NCBI RefSeq assembly: GCF_000003815.2
Contig: NC_049980.1
Location: forward strand, 11,223,816 to 11,287,815
Source: Branchiostoma floridae
Lineage: Eukaryota > Chordata > Leptocardii > Amphioxiformes > Branchiostomatidae
Direction of reading: 5' to 3'
Length of the DNA: 64,000 nucleotides
Positions 36,501-47,805 of this stretch are shown here, in pieces. Each line of letters starts with the position of its first letter. The first letter of the stretch is position 1. The notes beneath the pieces are model-generated. The model saw nothing but the letters and a program-made list of their open reading frames with translations. It searched no databases and had not been told where the DNA came from. A program made the translations under genes and the position numbers.

Positions 36501-39500
36501 AGAAGAGTGCATGCAACAAAGATTGTATTACATAACACAAAACACTGCACACAATAGTTGAAAAGCCATGTATGTTAACTTTCTAGAAATCTAAAATCAT
36601 TTCAAAACAAGTTGATTCATATAAAAACTTGATGTATGGGTTATCATAATTAGACCAGATTTATAAGATATTCGACCTGAGAAAGGAGCTCTAAAATCTA
36701 TAGCTAGATAAAGCTTTTAGTACTACTATCCCCAGGTATATGTGTGTAACACTAACTTGGTTGGAACGTTGTGTTAGTGAACCTGGCTGTAGCCCACCAT
36801 GGCCCTGCACTCCAACTGCCCTCTGCAAGAGTTACAAAACATGGGTAACAAAAAATACCCCTCCTCTCTGTGAGTCTATTACCAACTCCAGGCTTGCCCA
36901 CTAGAATTGCTGGAGTGTGTCCTTTGTGCTATAAAACTTAACAAATCAACACACACACATACACACACAGGACTAACAGGAGCACCACACTCTTGATTTT
37001 CTTGCAAATAATCACCTTTGGTCTGTCATGAACATACCAAGATGTGTCATAAGATAGAGAGTTACTAAGTCACTGCTCCTCCTGATTGGTAAATTACACA
37101 GAAATGAGAGTACTTCATCAGCTGTATGATGTCATGAGGATAGAATGATTGATGTGAATAATCAAATGGGAGGAACTGTTAGAAGATAGAAGTCTGTTAG
37201 TAGTATAGTGTGGGCAAGAGGAGCACACCTGTTGTGGCTGCGGTGAGATGATCTGCGGCTGGGCTGCGGGAGGCTGCAGGGGGGAAGGAGTATTCTGAGG
37301 AAAAGTACTCCCCACCTGCTGCTGCTGCTGGGGAATGATCTGGCTCTGGACGGGCTGCGCGGTCTGCGGCTGGATCTGTCCCTGCGGCTGCTGCGGCTGC
37401 TGCATCTGCACGTGCTGCTGGGCCAGCTGGAAGTAGTACTGCACCTGGTCTGGGGCCATGACTGCTTGTCGCACTTCCTCCTAAAATACAGGGCGTCAAA
37501 ATCACTCTAAAGTCTTTTCATAATCTACAAACAGATGTAACAATTCTGCTAATTCTTGCTTCTTTACCCCTATTTCTGCAAAATTTAATACTGCTCTTTT
37601 CTAGTGATAGTATTGCACATTCTGACAATTCACATTCTTGGGAAAGTACCCAGAGTGCTTCATCTGCTTGGACTTTTGAGATTATTTTTTCTTGTTTTTA
37701 GACCATTAGACTATGCAGGTTTGCCTCAAGGAAGCTTAAGTACTAAGTTCAGAGTGCCCATTTTCTGTTCTCAGTAGCTTACGTATTAAGTTCTGCTAAA
37801 AACTAAGCTAATGCATTGACTTGCAAAAACAAAACAGAGTTTTTATTCATTGTCGTAGCAAGTTAACTGGTACAATCAGGCTTTGAAATACACAAACTTA
37901 ACTTGCAATTTGCACATAATTTTTGGGATTTGCACGTAAAAATATTCTGAACTTGCAATCTTGCATGTTGAAAATACCTGGCCTGTAGCAAAAATACTGA
38001 GGAATTAGACACCTTACTCTTAGACAGAACGCCATATGGACGTCTTTCTTTTTCCTTCCTTGTTTGTGCTTGAAACATGCTGATTATGTGGACATCTTTC
38101 CAAAATTTCAAGTTCTGTCTATTTTTATGCGCCGATTTCTGTCTGTCAAAGGTGATAAAAAAATCTGTCATGAGCACCAAAATCCCGCCAAAGTACGGAA
38201 TGATGGATGCTGGATAGAACATTGCAGTATAGACTAGTATTTATTTTGCATGTAAATTTTTCAAATTGCACGTAAACTTTTGCCAACTTGCAATTTTGCA
38301 TGTAGCAAAAAAAAGTATTTCGATCCCTGACAATGTATATGATGAGTTCAGTTATTCTGACATCAACAGCTCTTGTTTCCTCAAAGGAAAGTTTCAGAAA
38401 AGGTTACCTGTCTCTTTGGCGGTTTCAGCTCGTCCCTTGGCACAATGTCGATGAGGAAGTCAAACTGGTCGAACTTGGTAATGGCCATGGCAATGTCATT
38501 TCTCTGCAACATTTTTCAAGATAAAGCATAACAACATGATTTATTGTCTCTTGAAAAGGAATGTGCTAAAGAACCAATATGCCAGCACAAACATGCGTTT
38601 CTTAAAAATCATTACACTATAATGAATATTTTCTGTAACACTAACAATACATAGGGCAGGTACAATTCAAAGCAAATATTACTGTTTGAAATACATTATT
38701 AGTCAACAAAGGCACCTGGGTACAGATTTAGGTTACTCACTTTCCGACATGGCTTGCCACATATGGCTGAAATGGCAAATAACGTTTCACTCTTATAAAC
38801 CTTAACAATTTAGTACTAGTAATTCAACTGAATAAAGAAAAAAACATTACCTGCAGCGTTCTTCTCTTGTTGTCCTCAGTGTGGACCCAGGCACGCAGGG
38901 TCAGCTCACTAATGAAGATCTCACAAGCTTTGGCAAACAATAGTGGGGCCTCTGCACTGATCATCTGTATAGAAGACAAGGCCACAGTCTTACACTAATT
39001 CTTTTTATGTAAATGTGTTTCATTTTGCAGTTCTATTTCATGACATGGGGAAAAAATGAGGTTTGTGCTTTGATTTCAATTTGCAGTTGAAACAGTTTTG
39101 TTGTGGTAGTAAACATAGTAATGGAACACATGATTAACAGTGTCATGAAATTGCAGTGTAAAGTTTACTATGGAAATAAAACTACCGTTATTGTTTCAAG
39201 TTTTACAGTACATCGTACTTAAAAATGATTGTGCACTACAAGTAGTAGACCTACTGCTGGATCACTAAAAGTAGACAAAGGGCAATTGTTAAACATACTT
39301 TTTTCTACATTTCCAGCAGAAGCCTCCAGTTCAATCAGAAGAATTGCTGCTGCAATGTTTCTAAACAAAACTTAGTGACAGGTCTAGGCTATGGCATAAT
39401 ATCAAAATGTATTATCATTCCATTCCTGCACAATGTCCATGTTTGTTTAACTATAAAGTACATATGTATGGGGCTCCTATTCAATGACCCCACATCATGA

Positions 39501-40396
39501 ACCAGCGGACTGAAGCTAAAAGTGGCAAGAGTAAAAGCTTTCCCTTCTTACCTTGACATCTTCATCCAGTTTCATGATTTTCTTGATCCTAGCCAAAGGT
39601 AGCTCCTGGACCTTGAAGTCTGCCTGTTATCAGAGAAACACACATTAATTAGATTTACCATAATTCCATCCATTTGTGCAGGGAATTTTGCAGTAGGAGG
39701 GGAAAGGGTTTTTTTCTGTGGTGTTTAACTTGAATTCCTCAATAGCCTTATCATCGGCTCATAACATTGAAACAATTCTGCAATATAGCAGACACAACAT
39801 TATGTTCCATTAAAAAGCCAATTTCGTAGTGTTGTGGCTTTCCTGAGAGATTGATCAATGTGAAAATAAAAATACTGTGAACAATACAAGTACCTCCTCA
39901 AATGGATAACAATGACAATGAAGTTTATTGCATATTCATGCCCCATTGGGGCTAAATGCAGTCATTTTGATCTAAAAGGTAGTAAACGAAAAGTTATACA
40001 TATACTATAGTTTACATGACTTACAGGAACTCTGACTAATTACTAGTTAACCAAATGACTTTGGGATCAAGCTAAGGACCATCCATCACATAAGTAATCT
40101 CCAAGCAGATCCTACGGTGCCATAAGATAGTATCAAAGCTGGCCAAGGAGTATAGCTGGCCAAAGGGAGTCAAATGGGCTACGGCGGGTTTGATACTATA
40201 TCATGCCACCGTGGATCTGCTTGGAGATTACACATAACCAACGTTGTGGCATAAGACCTACTGGGTTCATGACCCGGATGCCCTGTAACTGCCTGGGCCA
40301 GAAGGTCTGCAGTAGCTGCTGGGCCTCACTCTGCTGCCCCGAGGCCTGTGTCGCTCCGCCCGCGGCCACAAAGTTGGGGTCAGTCATTTCTGCCAT
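30593..40396 (-). CDS. NFYC: Nuclear transcription factor Y subunit gamma (NF-YC)
   Basis: NF-YC pairs with NF-YB through a histone fold, and the dimer recruits NF-YA to bind CCAAT boxes in promoters. Exons in transcript order: 40262-40396, 39552-39623, 38851-38964, 38408-38503, 37229-37480, (optional 36757-36822), 35358-35462, 34944-35096, 31260-31463, 30593-30754. Every junction is phase 0. The product is 430 residues, or 452 with the optional exon. Residues 46-139 form the histone fold: [73 protein letters not shown]. The rest is a Gln-rich activation domain with two polyglutamine tracts, and it keeps the family phrase [10 protein letters not shown]. The ATG at 40396 directly follows an acceptor (ccctacag), so a 5' noncoding exon must lie upstream, probably near the CCAAT cluster at 42.3 kb. 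Confidence 0.95.
31276..31425 (-). repeat. Two polyglutamine-coding tracts in NF-YC
   Basis: Mixed CAA/CAG runs encode about 12 Gln (near 31379-31414) and 11 Gln (near 31287-31319), separated by a segment containing [11 protein letters not shown]. Codon mixing makes them less prone to expansion than pure CAG. The plus-strand Leu/Cys open frames over this region are shadows. Confidence 0.9.
31470..32310. other. NF-YC intronic sequence, nothing recognised
   Basis: No coding or repeat feature seen. Confidence 0.5.
32318..32790. repeat. Tandem repeat of about 175 bp, nearly 3 copies
   Basis: Units starting aaagtataacttccattttg near 32317, a variant near 32490, and again near 32668 share gggcttgcgacttg, gaactcat, tgaccccgtg and agtacaaa in the same order. 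It lies in an NF-YC intron. The unit length is satellite-like; alternatively it is tandem pieces of an element. Confidence 0.8.
33405..33458. repeat. 17-bp tandem repeat, 3 copies
   Basis: Three near-identical units of cacgattgcgtaatacc, within a larger anonymous intronic repeat. A second short duplicated phrase, acccacataccaaatatca, occurs at about 33550 and 33998. Confidence 0.8.
34690..34985 (-). repeat. 49-bp tandem array carrying repeated NF-YC splice donors
   Basis: The phrase ccttaccggtatgtgc (minus strand: gcacataccg|gtaagg) recurs near 34692, 34742, 34791, 34840, 34889 and 34938, spaced 49-50 bp apart. The copy at 34938 is the real donor of the NF-YC exon 34944-35096. The unit includes about 36 nt of exon 3' end (coding [12 protein letters not shown]) plus the donor and a few intron bases. 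The second unit (near 34742) has a ttactgg variant. Confidence 0.9.
35470..37220. other. NF-YC introns around the optional exon
   Basis: AT-rich intron sequence. Only the 66-nt candidate exon at 36757-36822 is notable. Confidence 0.5.
36757..36822 (-). CDS. NFYC: Candidate in-frame cassette exon of NF-YC
   Basis: Acceptor ctcttgcag precedes 66 nt with no stop, followed by donor gttagt. It would add 22 residues ([20 protein letters not shown] then NQ) between two phase-0 exons without shifting the frame. The Gln/Gly/Ser content suits the activation domain. Weak donor strength suggests optional use. Confidence 0.45.
40087..40238. mobile_element. 136-bp MITE in NF-YC intron 1
   Basis: The element 40095-40230 has arms taatctccaagcagatcc and ggatctgcttggagatta, with further inverted match (ggtgccataagatagtatca against tgatactatatcatgccacc-like sequence). 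Flanks cacataag and cacataac are an imperfect target duplication. It sits about 25 bp downstream of the donor of the first coding exon. Confidence 0.85.
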
Positions 40397-41005
40397 CTGT
40401 AGGGCGAACATGATTGGTTAGCGAAAGTCTAGGATAATGTCTGCCAAGCCTGCTTCTTATTGTTTTTCCATCAGCTCTATCCCCGCTGAAGCCACACCTA
40501 CGTGATCTTGGGGATAATATCGATGCAAGCATTACTTTTCGCCTGTTCTAAAAAAAATCACATCCTCTGAGGCTGCACTCAAGCTTGGAACTTGCATGCC
40601 AATCATCAATGCCGCAAACGGCAAGCATGTGCCGGCTAATTATGTACAAAACTTTAAATGCTAATTTTCTCAAACTGTCCATGTGAGTTTTCTCATCAGT
40701 CGTATATCATCCAGTCCTTGGATAAGTTGGAGCCATATTTTTATAAGTTATAATAATGCATTTCTTTGCTCCTTCTTGTCAATATATTACACTTTGATTA
40801 CTTCAGCAGTCTGCAAAGATGAACAAGACAACCTACAAAAAAAGACATTATCACTTGTCTTGTTGTTTCTTTTGATACAAGTACATGTTCTGTGGTTTCA
40901 ATAGTAATACCAGCTTTGCAGAATTAAGTAATATTTTTTTTGCTGGATTTTTCTTTTTTCACCCTCCCACACATAATCTACAAGCTTGTATTACAATGTA
41001 ATGGT

Positions 41006-41009
<4 letters not shown>

Positions 41010-41062
<53 letters not shown>
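41010..41062. repeat. (TG)n microsatellite
   Basis: About 52 bp of uninterrupted GT repeat between AT-rich flanks, in the 5' intron of NF-YC. Confidence 0.98.
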
Positions 41063-41066
<4 letters not shown>

Positions 41067-42300
41067 AAATGTTAATTTTTTATTACTACTACAGTTGCAG
41101 GCAATAGGAAAAATCACCTCTTTGGTTGGTATTTTGTTATATGGCAAAATCTTTAGTTGGCATCTGATATTTATGTACACGTAACGTTGCAAAATGTTAT
41201 TTCGGATTTGCAGGACTTCCTAATGTTTCTCCTATCTACATGTAGATGTTTAGCCATTGCATTTGTACCTGGTTAATTTTCTAAAAATCAAAATTTCTGG
41301 ACCCATCAATCTCTTGTGTTACTAATTACTAGTAGATTGATTTCGAAAGGAAAGCACACGGGCACACACCTGTCAGAATTTGGTCTGGTCCATTTACGAC
41401 AAAACGCCTCATGTGCGGCATTTGGAAAAATGGCGGCTCGATTTGCCGATTCAAAATTTCGGCGAAACTTTGCCTCTCAGACATGTCCAAACATGCGCCG
41501 TAAATTGTTTTCCACGCGGAAACGTTAGAGGGGCGTAAAAGGAAGGCGCCATCTTTGTCAGTCGGTGTGGTTTCTAGAAATTTCGCTGAAAGAAGGTCAC
41601 TTTCAAGGTACGTTCGCCATGTTTGTATGTCCCAACTTTGAGATGATATAGAAAAAAAAACCAAAGCGGTGTCCAAAATCACAGTAATCTCCCGGGTAGG
41701 TAGATTAGTGACGAATATGATGCCGAAAACCGCACGTCGACACCACTTTTGTTAAATGAGAGAGAGGTCCGAGAGTGCGGTCAGCCCCTCGGCGGTAGGC
41801 GAAGGTATTGTTGTCGGATCGCCCGTGCTGAAGCGCCCGGGTCGGTGTTCCGTGCGTGACCCGAAGAACCCGAGTGAGAGCGGAAAGTTCCGACGGTGAT
41901 TTCCGACGGATGCGGAAGGTACCCGAAGTGCGATTTTGCGACAAAAACCGACTGAGGGCACGCACTCGGCATGCGTTGCACACGTAACCAAAAGACCACG
42001 TGACCCCACCAACTTCTGACAGGGCCTATGAGGTAAGTATGCCCGTGAAGCAATCTCTGATTCTCTCCCTCTCTATACTGAGTACAAGAGAACACAGCAT
42101 ACATGGTGTTGGTGAACTAGTACCGTCAGTATACTAACGCGACTTGCTCAAGCGAGACGTGGTGGTACATGTATTAGAATTTGCAAATTTATGGCACTAG
42201 CACATGCCATTTTTGTCTGCTTTCTCCGTCACACATCTCGGTCCAGACCGTGACGGCTGTTATTTGTGTTCAGCACCCGCCTTTTCTCACCTGAGAGTGA

Positions 42301-42400
42301 CCAATGCACACCTGAGCCGGGCCGGACATTTCACCAATCACACAGCCAGCTCACACACAGCCAATCGGAGCACACAACAAAATGGCGGTCACTGGCCAAT
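42301..42400. promoter_or_regulatory. Cluster of four CCAAT boxes
   Basis: ccaat occurs at 42301, 42334, 42361 and 42396. The third reads agccaatcgg, close to the NF-Y optimum. Spacing is 33, 27 and 35 bp, roughly three helical turns, as in NF-Y-controlled promoters. It lies just upstream of, or within, the putative 5' exon of NF-YC, which suggests self-regulation. Confidence 0.6.
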
Positions 42401-42604
42401 CTCCACAAAAAGCCAAATTTCCGCACAAAAACAATCTCCAACACCCACAAACCCACCACAAAATCAAAATAAAGTACTCAAAGAGGAAAGTACAAATACA
42501 AACTCAGCTGTACAAACCTTTTCGACGTTAACTTTGCGCGTTGAAATGTCAAAAGATTAGCCAACAACAACGACTGGCGCTTTTCTGTAATTGGTCTCGG
42601 GAAA

Positions 42605-42621
42605 TCTCGCGATTCGCGAGA
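42605..42621. promoter_or_regulatory. Perfect 17-bp tctcgcga palindrome
   Basis: tctcgcgattcgcgaga is fully symmetric about its central t and resembles the tctcgcgaga element of CpG-island promoters. Confidence 0.5.
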
Positions 42622-42769
42622 GTTATTTAGACGTGCGAGAGTTTGACAAATTTGACTTTTGAACCCGGAAGTTGAACACAATACATTTGTTTCTTTTCTG
42701 CGACCCCCGGGTCTATGACGCGTGACGCGACACATATAAGTAGTACGGATAAAATATGTTGAAAGCATT

Positions 42770-43157
42770 ATTTGAGAGGCAGACTGATATAACCTGTGCT
42801 GTGTGGTCAACTTTGAGACTGTATGATTTGGATTGTCAAGGTTTTGCCTCCTGGCGCAACTAGTGAGCGTCGGCTGCAGTTTTATATATCAGACCTCCGC
42901 GAGCTCGAGATACGCCGGTCCGAACAGTGGAAAAACCTGTCCAGTCTGAAAAGAAGGTCTGTAAAGGGGTATTAGACCCCGAAATGCGAATACAATCCTG
43001 GGATCGACCTCACGCCCACGGATCCAAGGAATTGGATCCAGATGGCCAAGCAGCGGGGTTGTATTTCTTCTAATCTTCCTTGTGCACAGATAGTATGACC
43101 AAGCCTCTGACCAAGCCCAGTCTGAGTCTGACCAAGCCGGAGCTTTCATCAATTCCT
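42770..43157. other. Gene-free stretch
   Basis: No gene recognised. Duplicated ccaagc phrases lie at 43100-43135. Confidence 0.45.
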
Positions 43158-43351
43158 AGTTGATAATACTCTCCAAGCAGAGGTTAGGCTCCGGCTGTTT
43201 TTTTAACGTTTTTATCGGCCTTTCTATTTTGTAATTTTTCTTGAAGTACGTGTTTTGACACAGCATGATAAAATACAAAAATAGAAAGCCCGAGGAAAAC
43301 GACTAAAAAAACAACCGGAGCCTAACCTCTGCTTGGAGAGTAAGTTGATAA
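43158..43351. mobile_element. 176-bp MITE with perfect 9-bp target duplication
   Basis: The element 43167-43342 is flanked by agttgataa at 43158-43166 and 43343-43351. Its TIRs begin tactctccaagcagaggtta and pair over about 60 bp with few mismatches, including a gaaagcc / ggcctttc core. It is non-coding. The terminus is related to the MITEs at 650 and 40.1 kb. Confidence 0.92.
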
Positions 43352-43620
43352 AAGCTCCTTGGTGTGGCACCGTTGTTATTTCTGTGCATAAGATTTAAAA
43401 AAAAGTAATAGCTTACATATAACCGTTACCTTGCAGCATGGAGTTAAAAATACTGTGTAAAACCAAGGAGTTGATGAAGTTCCTTGGAATGATTCAACGG
43501 TGTACATATGTCGTGCTGAGATCTGCTGACACAAGACGGTTGAATATCCAACCTCCTTGGTTGACGTTCAAAACTTATTCAGCGTATCATTGCATTCTAC
43601 CAAGGAGCTTTTATCACCTT
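43344..43620. mobile_element. Inverted-repeat element with tgataaaagctccttggt ends
   Basis: Left tgataaaagctccttggt near 43346 and right accaaggagcttttatca near 43600 are inverted copies. The MITE at 43167 lies exactly at its left edge. A similar end occurs at 15925. The short open frame inside lacks protein-like features. Confidence 0.6.
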
Positions 43621-43689
43621 GATTCTACTCTACATACCCGGAATCAGCAATGGATTAGCCATAGGTTAAGGTCGTGCAACTGAATGCAA

Positions 43690-44820
43690 AAATAAACTCT
43701 ACGGAATTCACACTGTCATTTGTTTTGTTTTGTGTTAGTCTCAATTCCAAGGACACAAAGACTTATATACGTAAACACACGTACGCTAATGCGCCCCGCT
43801 ATGTCCAGGGGTTTTAAATACTAGTATTAAATATTAAATGCTAGTATTACCGAGGGCGCTGTGGGGGATGGTGCGCCGCAAATCAAGGACGTTATATATA
43901 TATTATATACATCCTTGTAAACTAAAGAAATTAAAAACCCAGCTTTTCTTAGGTACCACGCTCCATGGAGCATGTGAGCATTGCCAGAAATTAATGATCA
44001 TATATAATAATGGAATGGGTGTGAAATTAAATATCATCTTGAGTGCCGTGACCAGGTCATGGTTCATTGGCTACTTTGGCATGTGTAAGAATCAACTTCG
44101 TAGGCACGGACCTCCAGTATGCTACATTGGTTGCACATTTCGGTCATTCGCTGATGCTTTACAAGGGGGTCTCTATGACCTCCTTGGTCTATAGTTACTA
44201 GTATGTGCATCAATTTACCATTAAGGGTTGTTGACCCTCGTCCTGAATTCACAATTAAATGTTGCCGACCCTGATCAATTTAGCGCTAGGCGTTACCAAT
44301 AACCCCCACACATACCCTCTTTTGAGACTGGACAGGTTTTTCCACACCTTTCTCCTTTCCGGACTGGACAGGCTTTTTTCCTGTAGCTAATAAGAAGGCA
44401 CGCAAAAACATCGTTTCTCTGCTTGACCAAAAATTCGGTCCTCTTTCCCTGACGCGGCTTGAGTTCAAAGGACGGGGATTTAGGACGACTTCTATAAAAT
44501 GTGCACCAAAAGAGCCCATTCTCGCAGGGATGACTTTTTTTCTATTCAATTTCGGAACAGTCCATTTTTCATAAGGAGGTAGGTGGGGTGAATTAAGCTG
44601 GATTCGCTCATAAGCAAATACCGTTCTAGTCCTTTAATAATAATCTATCGTATCCCTAAAGTGCACCCTTCCAACTGATTTTAACGCATCGAGTCACTCT
44701 GTGTCCTTTAGCTATAGGGCCCCATTGGCCGAAAACTGCGTTCTGCTACCTTATAGAGAGCAGACAACTACCCCCAAATATCGCGCGTGACCCCAAATGA
44801 ACGTTTGCATGTTGTCGTCT
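43690..44820. other. Gene-free stretch upstream of DIPK2 copy 1
   Basis: No gene seen. At 44330-44580 diverged repeats (gactggacagg, gcccattctcg, ggaacagtccattttt) are related to the array in the intron of the next gene. Confidence 0.5.
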
Positions 44821-44822
44821 CG

Positions 44823-47805
44823 ATGCCTGAACTTTGGACAGCAATGGATTCGTTCATCATGGCGTCAGCCAGGCGATGGTGTCGCAGGCTGCACTACTCT
44901 GGCTGGACGCGGGTTTTATTCCTCCTTACCTTGATGATAGCTATTGGTTTCATAGCACGCAACTACTGGCAGGTCGAAGATGATTTGGAAGCAAGAAAAC
45001 GAATATCAAACGGCGGGGACAAGAAATACGCACAGAGTATTCAGGAGCTTCTTGCACAGGGCATAGACGAGAAGAGGATGCGAGAGGCACTTAGGCAGAA
45101 GGCAGAGGAGGTAACTTAATTTTGTTGAGGTTTGTTGGTCATTTTTAGACCAAAATGTATGTTTTGCCCCCTCCCTTGTACTCAGGCTACATGTTTTTCA
45201 ACCAAATGGCCAGACATTTTGTGTAGGGCTGTATTAAATACTTTTTTCAATAATCCATGTATAATTTTTGGCATTAAACAATTCAAAATGATTTATTTCG
45301 GAATTTTCAGCTTCCCATGTTAACCTGGAGGTCATTTACCCCACCACTTTCCATTCCAACCAATGAAGTAGCCTGATATTAGATATCAAAAGATCTGAAA
45401 CTTGGTACAACCACACTTTTGGCATACCCCACTTCATAATGGTTTGTTTTGAGGTTTTGCCAATGTTTCATCTAAATTTGTTATCTGGAAGAGTCAATTC
45501 GTATTCGGGGAGATCTTTTTAGATTTGATTTTGGACTGGATAGATTATACAAAAAAATTTGAGTGGAAGTGTTTTCGGACTGATCTATTTTATATGGGTG
45601 CATTGAAAGAGTCCATTCTTGCTGGGGGATTTTTAAAAGATTAATTTTAGACTAGGATGATTATTCAAAAGTCATTTCTTTGAGACGAAGCGTTTTTTTG
45701 GACTGATTGACATCCATTCTACGTAAGGGTGTTGCTGGTAGAGTCCATTGGTTCACGGAGGGGGGGTATAGGATCCAATTTTGGATTGGGGTGGTCATGG
45801 TCTTTCAAAAATGAATCAAAATTAATTTTTTTACCGGAACTGATTTTGCACTTTTTGTGAATTTTTTGAGATTCAATTTTGGACTATATACAAAGATTTT
45901 GGGGGGAAGTTACTTTGAACTGGCTCATTTCAACAGGAAGTGCCTCCCGAAGAGTCCATTCTCGCCAAGGAGTTGACTCCTTTTAGATTCAACTTTGGAA
46001 CAGTCCATTTTTGTGTGAGGTTGGAGATGGCTGAAATACGCTGTACTGCCCACAAAGTTTCCCTGTCTAGTGATAAAGTTGTTGTTGGAAGTGAGCGAAT
46101 CTGGGAAGCAAGAAAATTAATCGATGTGGCCTAGTGTTAAAATGTGTATTGTATTCGATTGTCTCAGTGATATATAAATGTGTTACCTGAAATTCATGAT
46201 TGATAATCATAAAAAAATACAGTGGCACTCAGGTCAAAAGAATTTCTTTAAAAATATGACCCAAGTGCCATTGTATCTTTTTGCTTTTGCTTGGATCGCC
46301 AGCTGTAACGCTACTCTTTGACCCGCTATTTCCTCTTTCTTTCATGTTATCTCTCTATTTGCCGATCCCAATTTTTTTTACAGTGAACTCTGGAGCCTTG
46401 GAGATGTACGGAAATATAACCCATTATTCAATCTCATTTCTAGGTTCACCGAATCGTGAAGGAACGTGGAGAGGCTTTAGCGAAGGAAGCACAAGCAAAA
46501 GCAAAAGCAAACGTTGTTAGAATTAACATTCACAAGCCAGAACTGAATCCAGAAAATCAACACAGTTGGAAAGCTATAGAAAAAATGGCAGCCCATGATG
46601 AGATAGAAGATCACAAGAAGCAGCCTGAACAGTACATGACTTTCAAACGCCTCATGGAGGCCAAGAAATGTCCTGCCTGTTATGGAGAATCACTTTGTGA
46701 ACAGGCAGAGGTCGGTCTTATCACAATGGATGTTGCCGATAAAACGTGGGAGCACAAAGGGGTATACTTTGGACATTTTAGAAATACCGAAGTGGTTGCC
46801 AAACGACTGGTTGGCAAGGATGACTGGACGAGATTTGACGAGTTCATATGTCAGAATGCTAGTTTGCCCAAAGATTGTGATGTCTCGCACATGATCTCTG
46901 ATACAGTACTTGTAACAGATAACGTCTTGCAAGTGTCATTTCTGAAAGATGCATGGCGTATAGCTCACACTAGACGATCTATTGCGATGGAGGCTTGTAT
47001 GACTGATAGATTGATTGAATTGATCAAGACTGCATATGATGAGAATGTGAACAGGAAGCTGAGTAAGACTGAACGAGCCTACATGATAACAGCCTTGCTG
47101 TTGAACCCAGAGGCTGCACTACTGAAACATTTCACTTCCAGGGCTGAAGAATACTGGCCTTTCCCCAAGTACATTGGAGCCTGTGGACGTGTCATTCTTG
47201 TAGAAAGTGGTGGAAAGCTCCTTGGTTCAGCCATTGAGTCTCCGTGGAAAGAGAGAGCAAATATAGCACTACAAGTCTTGGAAATGATTGACAAATTTCG
47301 AAACGGCGACCCAAAATGGGTGGTGATGTTCGTCGACTTTCGCTACGACAATTTTGCAGTGAACAATTACGGACGGTTGACTCTGATCGATTTCGATGAC
47401 GTCATGTTGATTGACAGGGAGGAGTTTGTCGGAGAGAACAAAACAGAACCATGTGACTTGAAATGTTTCAAAACATTCATATCTCAAATAGAAGCCATGA
47501 ACAGCTATGACTCTTGTTCAGCCATGCCTCAGTACTCACAAATGATGTATGCTTTGGCCTGTGTTCGCTTACTGTCGCACCTACCTGAACACTTGTCAGA
47601 ACCAAACCCGATGGATCCAAAGCCTGACAAACATCGTCCTGACAGCGAACGACCCGGACTCCTGTGGGGACCCCCAGAGCAGGAGGCAAAGGTGTTAGAA
47701 GAGCTGCTGAGAGGCTGTGTGGAGGAAAATGTGGCAGGAGGTCGGTTGGAGGCGGTGGGAGAACTCAAAACATTTCTACGGAGGAATGCAAAGGGAGAGA
47801 ACTAA
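44823..47805 (+). CDS. DIPK2: DIPK2-family divergent protein kinase (DIA1/HASF-like), intact copy
   Basis: Family members are secretory-pathway, Golgi-resident or secreted proteins with a highly divergent kinase fold; vertebrate DIPK2A (HASF) is a secreted survival factor for heart muscle. Exon 1 is 44823-45110 and exon 2 is 46444-47805, joined by a clean GT-AG intron in phase 0, giving 549 residues against about 430 in human DIPK2A. Residues 31-45 (VLFLLTLMIAIGFIA) are a signal anchor after a basic stretch. A charged, probably helical region follows. The CPACYGESLC motif begins at residue 172. The conserved EYWPFPKYIGACGR lies near 332-345, FVDFRYDNFAV near 392-402 (catalytic-loop equivalent), and LIDFDD near 410-415 (metal-binding DFG equivalent). 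The C-terminal part has the LLWGPPEQE and GRLEAVGELKTFL family pattern. ATG 44823 was chosen as the first in-frame ATG. A poly(A) signal aataaa lies near 48324. The extra N-terminal length is unusual. Confidence 0.92.
45480..46020. repeat. Degenerate tandem repeat of about 115 bp in DIPK2 intron
   Basis: Units start agagtccattct near 45492, 45608, 45738 and 45951 and share ttttagatt.aattttggact and a following ggactgat. The same phrase occurs at 44515-44577 upstream of the gene. It is non-coding. Confidence 0.7.

Larger units (their letters stand above)
41390..42760. promoter_or_regulatory. NFYC: CpG-rich NF-YC promoter and 5' region
   Basis: CpG-dense sequence contrasts with AT-rich flanks. 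It contains several aaaatggcgg YY1-like sites (near 41428 and 42380), the CCAAT cluster and a tctcgcga palindrome. A strong minus-strand donor (ctctcag|gtgaga) at 42290 could end the 5' noncoding exon of NF-YC. No plus-strand gene was identified that would make this a bidirectional promoter. Confidence 0.55.

Noticed and set aside
41329-41682. 117-codon minus-strand ORF as an upstream NF-YC coding exon
   Set aside because: No NF-YC similarity. The initiator ATG at 40396 directly after an acceptor already matches the family N-terminus.
42204-42560. Possible plus-strand gene start divergent from NF-YC
   Set aside because: The frame lies over the CCAAT cluster, is low-complexity and has no downstream exons that I could find.
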